A program made the position numbers and the translations under genes. DNA of 26,741 nt from Eubacterium sp. Its GTDB lineage: Bacteria > Bacillota_A > Clostridia > Lachnospirales > Lachnospiraceae. Positions 22,726 to 26,741 of this stretch are shown piece by piece. The number at the start of each line of letters is the position of its first letter. Within the stretch, counting starts at the first letter, position 1. The stretch is taken from NCBI GenBank assembly GCA_023663915.1, contig JAMPGN010000031.1, forward strand, positions 1-26,741, given 5' to 3'. The notes beneath the pieces were generated by a model, which worked only from the letters and a program-made list of their open reading frames with translations, was not told where the DNA came from and ran no database searches.

Positions 22726-23589
22726 ATGAGATTTGTGGTAGTGACCGGCATGAGTGGCTCCGGTAAGAGAACAGCCATGAAAATGTTAGAGGACGTCGGA
22801 TTTTACTGTGTGGATAATCTTCCGGTGCCGTTGATCGAGAAATTTGTGGAATTGGTAGCGACCCCCAACAGTGAGATCAATAAAGTTGCATTAGGGCTGG
22901 ATGTGCGCGCCGATCAGCCTTTTGGGGATGCGCAACACGTTTTGGACAAGCTTAAAGAGAATGGATATCTTTTTGAAATTTTGTTCATGGATGCCAGCGA
23001 TGCCGTTCTTTTGAAAAGATATAAAGAGACGAGGCGTATGCACCCGTTATCGCTTGCGGGCAGAGTGGAAGAGGGAGTGCACAAGGAACGGGAGATTTTG
23101 CAGGAAACCAAAAAGAAAGCGGATTACGTTATCGACACATCGAATCTTCTGACACGTGAATTAAAGGAGGAGATTGACCATATTTTTGTGCGAAATGAAG
23201 AGTATAATTCATTGATGGTCTCGCTCTTATCTTTTGGATTTAAAAATGGTATACCGGCGGATGCGGATCTGGTATTTGATGTCAGATTTCTTCCGAATCC
23301 GTTCTATATTGACGAGCTTAAGCATAAGACTGGTAATGATCAAGAAGTGCAGGACTATGTGATGAGTTTTCCGGAGGCGCTCGTGTTTCTGGATAAGCTG
23401 ACGGACATGCTTGATTTCTTGATTCCGAATTATATTAAGGAAGGCAAGCATCAGTTGGTGATCGGGATCGGATGTACCGGCGGCAAGCATAGAAGTGTTA
23501 CGCTTGCGAATGAACTCTATGCAAAGATGAAAAATCATGGGAATTACGGTATCAAATTATACCATAGGGATATCAAACAGGGAGTATAG
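22726..23589 (+). CDS. rapZ: RNase adapter RapZ / YvcJ-family nucleotide-binding protein
   Basis: 287 residues. The N-terminal P-loop domain starts FVVVTGMSGSGKRTA (Walker A at 8-15), then GFYCVDNLPVPL, and DVRADQ as the Walker B-like strand. The C-terminal domain ends with IGIGCTGGKHRSVTLANELY, the ligand-binding block of the family. In E. coli RapZ guides RNase E to small RNAs controlling GlmS; in Bacillus the orthologue YvcJ hydrolyses GTP and affects competence. The role here is inferred from family. The residue after the Walker A lysine is Arg, not Ser/Thr, which is noteworthy. AAGGAG precedes the ATG. whiA follows after 2 bases. Confidence 0.94.
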   Translation: MRFVVVTGMSGSGKRTAMKMLEDVGFYCVDNLPVPLIEKFVELVATPNSEINKVALGLDVRADQPFGDAQHVLDKLKENGYLFEILFMDASDAVLLKRYKETRRMHPLSLAGRVEEGVHKEREILQETKKKADYVIDTSNLLTRELKEEIDHIFVRNEEYNSLMVSLLSFGFKNGIPADADLVFDVRFLPNPFYIDELKHKTGNDQEVQDYVMSFPEALVFLDKLTDMLDFLIPNYIKEGKHQLVIGIGCTGGKHRSVTLANELYAKMKNHGNYGIKLYHRDIKQGV

Positions 23590-23591
23590 GG

Positions 23592-24491
23592 ATGTCTTTT
23601 TCCGGAACAGTGAAGGAAGAACTTGCCGGACAGATCAGTTCCGCCAGACATTGTCAGTTGGCGGAGCTGGCGGCGTTGATTCATTTTTGTGGAAGTACGT
23701 GTGAAGATGGACAACATTTATGTCTGGAAACAGAAAATGAAGCAGTTGCAAGAAAATGCTTTACATTAGTTCAAAAAACATTTAATATAGATAATGTTGT
23801 AATACGGGGGAAAAACAGATTGCTACCCGACGACGAAACGGAGAGCAAAGTGATACATGCCCTGCATCTTGGCAGGGAGGAGGGAAAGATTGCGCCAAAA
23901 GCGCCGGTGAGTTCCCTGTTGGTGAAACATTCCTGCTGTGTAAGGGCATATTTGCGTGGAGCGTTCCTATGTATCGGCTCTATGAGCGATCCGGAGAAGA
24001 GCTATCATTTAGAGTTTGTCTGCGTGGAAAGAACACAGGCGGAACAACTGAGGGATATGATTCAGGAGTTCCAGATAGAGGCTAAGGTGATCAAGCGCAA
24101 AAAGTACGATGTCGTGTATTTAAAAGAAGGTGCGGGTATTGTTGATCTTCTCAATGTCATGGGGGCACATGTATCATTGATGAATCTGGAGAATCTCAGA
24201 ATCGTCAAGGAAATGCGTAATTCCATCAACAGACGTGTTAACTGCGAGACAGCCAATATCTCCAAAACTGTTACCGCAGCGTCGAAGCAGATTGAAGATA
24301 TACTCTTGATCAGAGACAAATATGGATTTGAAAACCTACCGAATAATTTGAGGCAAATGGCTGAGATCCGGTTGGAATATCCGGATGCGCCGCTGAAAGA
24401 ATTAGGTGCGTATCTGGAACCGGCGGTAGGAAAATCAGGTGTAAATCACAGACTGCGCAGGTTGAGTGAAATTGCTGATGGAATGAGGTAA
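23592..24491 (+). CDS. whiA: DNA-binding protein WhiA
   Basis: 299 residues. The N-terminal half has the degenerate LAGLIDADG-homing-endonuclease-like fold of WhiA (AELAALIHFCGS, CVRAYLRGAFLCIGSM). The C-terminal helix-turn-helix contains ASKQIEDILLI, LPNNLRQMAEIRLEYPD and LKELGAYLEPAVGKSGVNHR. WhiA controls sporulation genes in Streptomyces, and chromosome segregation and cell division in Bacillus (YvcL). The ATG is 2 bases after the rapZ stop, with GGGAG inside the end of rapZ, so the two are tightly coupled. In B. subtilis yvcK lies between these two genes; here it is absent. Confidence 0.95.
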   Translation: MSFSGTVKEELAGQISSARHCQLAELAALIHFCGSTCEDGQHLCLETENEAVARKCFTLVQKTFNIDNVVIRGKNRLLPDDETESKVIHALHLGREEGKIAPKAPVSSLLVKHSCCVRAYLRGAFLCIGSMSDPEKSYHLEFVCVERTQAEQLRDMIQEFQIEAKVIKRKKYDVVYLKEGAGIVDLLNVMGAHVSLMNLENLRIVKEMRNSINRRVNCETANISKTVTAASKQIEDILLIRDKYGFENLPNNLRQMAEIRLEYPDAPLKELGAYLEPAVGKSGVNHRLRRLSEIADGMR

Positions 24492-24509
24492 TAAAAGGAG
24501 GAGTACATT

Positions 24510-24764
24510 ATGATACAAAAATCTATCCAGATCAAACTGGAGACAGGCTTGGAAGCCAGACCGGTTGCAATGCTTGTACAGGTGGCAAGCCAGTTCGAGA
24601 GCACTGTGTACATCAATGCGGATGACAGAAAAGTCAATGCAAAAAGTATTATGGGTATGATGAGTCTGGGACTTGCCAGCGGCGAGAAGGTAACGGTGGT
24701 CGCGGAAGGCAATGATGAAGGTACCGCAGTAGAAGAGATTGAGAAATTCTTAAGCGGCAAGTAG
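24510..24764 (+). CDS. crh: Crh-like HPr-family protein lacking His15
   Basis: 84 residues, full length for HPr. In HPr the PTS phosphate is carried by His15 in G-L-H-A-R-P. Here the motif is GLEARP with Glu15 (codon GAA at 24552-24554), so it cannot act as a normal phosphocarrier. Ser46, the HprK site, is intact in KVNAKSIMGMMSLG. This is the same logic as Bacillus Crh, which has Gln15 and Ser46 and serves only as a CcpA co-repressor. Position supports it: crh in B. subtilis lies directly after whiA (yvcL), as here. AGGAGG is 7 bases before the ATG. It is the last gene of the hprK operon, before a strong terminator. The name is by analogy; a true HPr must be encoded elsewhere. Confidence 0.85.
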   Translation: MIQKSIQIKLETGLEARPVAMLVQVASQFESTVYINADDRKVNAKSIMGMMSLGLASGEKVTVVAEGNDEGTAVEEIEKFLSGK

Positions 24765-24810
24765 AAAGCACAGACTTCGTACATGACATTTAGATAAGGC
24801 AGAAATAAGG

Positions 24811-24841
24811 GAGATTTCCTGAATGGGAAGTCTCTTTTTTT
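24811..24841 (+). terminator. Intrinsic terminator of the hprK-crh operon
   Basis: GAGATTTCC (24811-24819) pairs with GGAAGTCTC (24826-24834) around TGAATG, and seven T residues follow. Confidence 0.92.
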
Positions 24842-24853
24842 GCCTAAAATGAA

Positions 24854-24882
24854 TTGCTTCTGATATATGATAATGTTAGAAT
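24854..24882 (+). promoter_or_regulatory. Promoter of the lipid kinase gene
   Basis: TTGCTT (24854-24859), a 17-bp spacer and an extended -10 TGTTAGAAT (TAGAAT at 24877-24882), 55 bases before the start codon at 24938. Confidence 0.65.
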
Positions 24883-24937
24883 GTTGAATATAAAATTGAT
24901 GAAGAATAGTTGGTCTATTGCAGGGAGGGAAGTAGGC

Positions 24938-25831
24938 ATGGATCAGAAAATGCTTTTTATTTATAATCCGCGGGCGGGAAAGGCGCAGATTCGCAGTAAT
25001 TTGCTGGATATCATTGATGCGTTTGTCAAGGCTGGCTATGAGGTGACGGCGTATCCGACGCAGGCGACGGGAGATGCAACCAAAGCAGTTAAGACGCGGC
25101 ATGGCGGATACGATATTGTCGTATGTTGCGGCGGCGACGGGACGCTTGATGAAGTCGTGAGTGGTATGATGCAGTGTGAGGAAAAACTTCCGATTGGCTA
25201 TATTCCCGCGGGCAGTACGAATGATTTTGCAAATAGCTTAAAGATTCCGAAAAGTATGATTAAGGCGGCGGATGTTGTTGTGAATGGCAGGAATTTCGCC
25301 TGCGATATTGGGGCGTTTAATCAGGGTAGTTTTATCTATGTGGCGGCGTTCGGGATTTTTACAGATGTGTCCTATGAGACGAAACAGGATGTCAAGAATG
25401 TTCTTGGTCATGCGGCATATCTGTTAGAAGGAGTCAGAAGACTTCCGTCCGTGCGTTCCTATCCATTGAAGATTACAAGTAATGAGCAGGTGATTGAGGG
25501 TGAATTTCTTTATGGCATGGTCACGAACTCCTATTCCGTGGGAGGGTTCCGGGGGATTACGGGGCAGGATATTCTGCTGGACGACGGGCTTTTTGAGGTG
25601 ACGCTGATACGCAAGCCGACCAATCCGTTGGATTTAAACAATATTATTGTGGCGTTGGTGGACAAGCGGGTGAAATCCGAGCATATTCATACTTTTAAGA
25701 CATCGCGGCTGGTCGTGGAGAGCGAGGAGGCGATCTCTTGGTCTCTCGACGGTGAGTTTGGCGGGGAGCATTGTAAAGCCGTGATTGAGAACAAGCAGAA
25801 AGTGCTTGATATCAGAGTGCCTATGGAGTGA
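24938..25831 (+). CDS. Diacylglycerol kinase family lipid kinase (DagK/YegS-like)
   Basis: 297 residues. The N-terminal catalytic domain starts FIYNPRAGKAQ and carries the nucleotide-binding CCGGDGTLDEVV. PIGYIPAGSTNDFA, the second glycine-rich block, follows. The C-terminal beta-sandwich has DDGLFEVTLIRKP and SWSLDGEFGG. Such enzymes phosphorylate diacylglycerol to phosphatidic acid for phospholipid recycling, or act on related lipids; the exact substrate is not evident. The ATG at 24938 is chosen because GGGAGG lies 9 bases upstream. The open frame runs back to 24854, but that part overlaps the promoter. It is a separate transcription unit after the crh terminator. Confidence 0.88.
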   Translation: MDQKMLFIYNPRAGKAQIRSNLLDIIDAFVKAGYEVTAYPTQATGDATKAVKTRHGGYDIVVCCGGDGTLDEVVSGMMQCEEKLPIGYIPAGSTNDFANSLKIPKSMIKAADVVVNGRNFACDIGAFNQGSFIYVAAFGIFTDVSYETKQDVKNVLGHAAYLLEGVRRLPSVRSYPLKITSNEQVIEGEFLYGMVTNSYSVGGFRGITGQDILLDDGLFEVTLIRKPTNPLDLNNIIVALVDKRVKSEHIHTFKTSRLVVESEEAISWSLDGEFGGEHCKAVIENKQKVLDIRVPME

Positions 25832-25884
25832 TAGGGGTTGCACACTGCCTTGGGTGAATGGACAAGATATTTTCCAGAATATGT

Positions 25885-25913
25885 TTGCGTAAGGGCAGGC
25901 TTTGGGTTATAAT
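25885..25913 (+). promoter_or_regulatory. Strong sigma-A promoter of fba
   Basis: TTGCGT (25885-25890), a 17-bp spacer and a perfect TATAAT (25908-25913), about 68 bases before the fba ATG. The leader holds a small GC-rich hairpin (CCGGC/GCCGG, near 25932-25947). Confidence 0.82.
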
Positions 25914-25980
25914 AAATACAATAGTTCATGTCCGGCGGGACAGCCGGCATAATAATAAATTAGGAAAGGTGGTAATAACA

Positions 25981-26741
25981 ATGCCGTTAGTAACAACAAA
26001 AAAAATGTTTGAGAAGGCATACAATGGCGGTTATGCGGTTGGTGCATTCAACGTTAACAACATGGAGATCGTCCAGGGTATCACAGAGGCAGCCGGCGAG
26101 CTGAAGAGTCCGGTTATCCTTCAGGTTTCCAAGGGAGCTCGTGCTTATGCGAACCATACTTATCTGGTTAAGTTAGTGGAGGCAGCAGTTGCAGAGAATC
26201 CAGAGATCCCGATTGCTCTTCACTTGGATCACGGTGATACTTTTGAACTGTGTAAATCCTGTATCGACGGTGGATTTACTTCCGTTATGATCGATGCGTC
26301 TTCCAAATCTTTTGAGGACAATATTGCTTTGACGAAGCAGGTTGTAGAGTATGCTCATGACAAGGGTGTCGTAGTTGAGGCAGAACTTGGTACATTGGCA
26401 GGCGTTGAGGATGAAGTAGTGGTAGAGTCTGGTCATGAGTCTTATACCCGTCCGGAGGAAGTAGAAGAGTTTGTTTCCAGAACAGGTTGTGATTCTCTTG
26501 CGATTGCGATTGGTACTTCCCATGGTGCGTACAAGTTTACGGCAGCTCAATGTACAAGAAATGCTGACGGTATTCTTGTTCCCCCGCCGCTTCGTTTCGA
26601 CGTATTGGAGGAGTGTATCAAACGTCTGCCCGGTTTCCCGATCGTTCTTCACGGTTCGTCTTCCGTTCCACAGGAGTTTGTTAAGATGGTGAACCAGTAT
26701 GGCGGCAATATGCCTGATGCAGTTGGTATCCCGGAAGAACA
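25981..26741 (+). CDS. fba: Class II fructose-1,6-bisphosphate aldolase (3' partial)
   Basis: The first 253 codons of a zinc aldolase that splits fructose 1,6-bisphosphate into dihydroxyacetone phosphate and glyceraldehyde 3-phosphate; the gene runs off the window. VGAFNVNN leads the barrel. Catalytic Asp83 and zinc ligand His84 lie in LHLDHGD, followed by VEAELG, the AIGTSHGAYKF phosphate/metal region and VLHGSSSVP with another zinc histidine. AAAGGTGG lies 9 bases before the ATG. Codons shift strongly to CTT, GTT and GCT compared with neighbours, as expected of a highly expressed glycolytic gene, in keeping with the near-consensus promoter. Its substrate, fructose bisphosphate, is also the activator of HprK encoded upstream. 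Confidence 0.95.
   Translation, partial: MPLVTTKKMFEKAYNGGYAVGAFNVNNMEIVQGITEAAGELKSPVILQVSKGARAYANHTYLVKLVEAAVAENPEIPIALHLDHGDTFELCKSCIDGGFTSVMIDASSKSFEDNIALTKQVVEYAHDKGVVVEAELGTLAGVEDEVVVESGHESYTRPEEVEEFVSRTGCDSLAIAIGTSHGAYKFTAAQCTRNADGILVPPPLRFDVLEECIKRLPGFPIVLHGSSSVPQEFVKMVNQYGGNMPDAVGIPEE

Overview
The window looks like the chromosome of a Lachnospiraceae-type Clostridia (low-to-mid GC Firmicutes). The evidence is strong AGGAGG-type ribosome binding sites, TTGACA/TATAAT-like promoters with 17-bp spacers, and a Firmicutes core block: pyrG, ftsH, uvrC, hprK, ROK glucokinase, murB, rapZ, whiA, an HPr-like gene, a diacylglycerol-kinase-family gene and fba. The genus is not resolved. I saw no rRNA, tRNA, CRISPR array or complete insertion sequence.

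Positions 1-3300 are accessory. They hold the 3' end of a RecG-like/AlbA_2-type ATP-binding protein gene, an unusual 40-bp dyad followed by 10-11-bp direct repeats, a ketopantoate-reductase-family gene, and a small cassette. The cassette is a broken gene (1854-2152) overlapping a DUF4869-like gene, which overlaps a 142-aa P-loop ATPase. A 70-aa acidic protein and a clear terminator follow.

Positions 3389-8108 form a divergent detoxification and sensing locus. On the minus strand is a three-gene ABC transporter of the lantibiotic-immunity type (one ATPase with a Glu in the Q-loop position, two six-helix permeases). On the plus strand are an OmpR-family response regulator and a histidine kinase. 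No lantibiotic structural or modification gene is present, so this resembles an orphan CprABC/CprRK-like defence module. A cytoplasmic GH3 beta-glucosidase (8259-10538) and an Rpn/PD-(D/E)XK-type protein (10853-11839) with an altered catalytic motif follow.

Positions 11886-18156 carry housekeeping genes: pyrG (minus), ftsH with low-complexity extensions at both ends, and uvrC. An A+T-rich AAA/DUF4143 ATPase on the minus strand (18214-19554) separates uvrC from the hprK operon and looks like an insertion.

Positions 19762-24841 look like one transcription unit with a clear promoter and terminator: hprK, ROK glucokinase, murB, rapZ, whiA and an HPr-like gene. The HPr-like protein has Glu at residue 15 in place of the phosphotransferase His, but keeps Ser46, the HprK target. 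It is therefore Crh-like and sits in the same gene neighbourhood as Bacillus subtilis crh (yvcJ-yvcK-yvcL-crh), but here yvcK is missing between rapZ and whiA. A lipid/diacylglycerol kinase and the start of fba, each with its own promoter, close the window.

The two best candidates for something new are the Crh-like, His-less HPr co-transcribed with its presumed kinase and a glucokinase, and the DUF4869 / mini-ATPase cassette with its decayed upstream partner.
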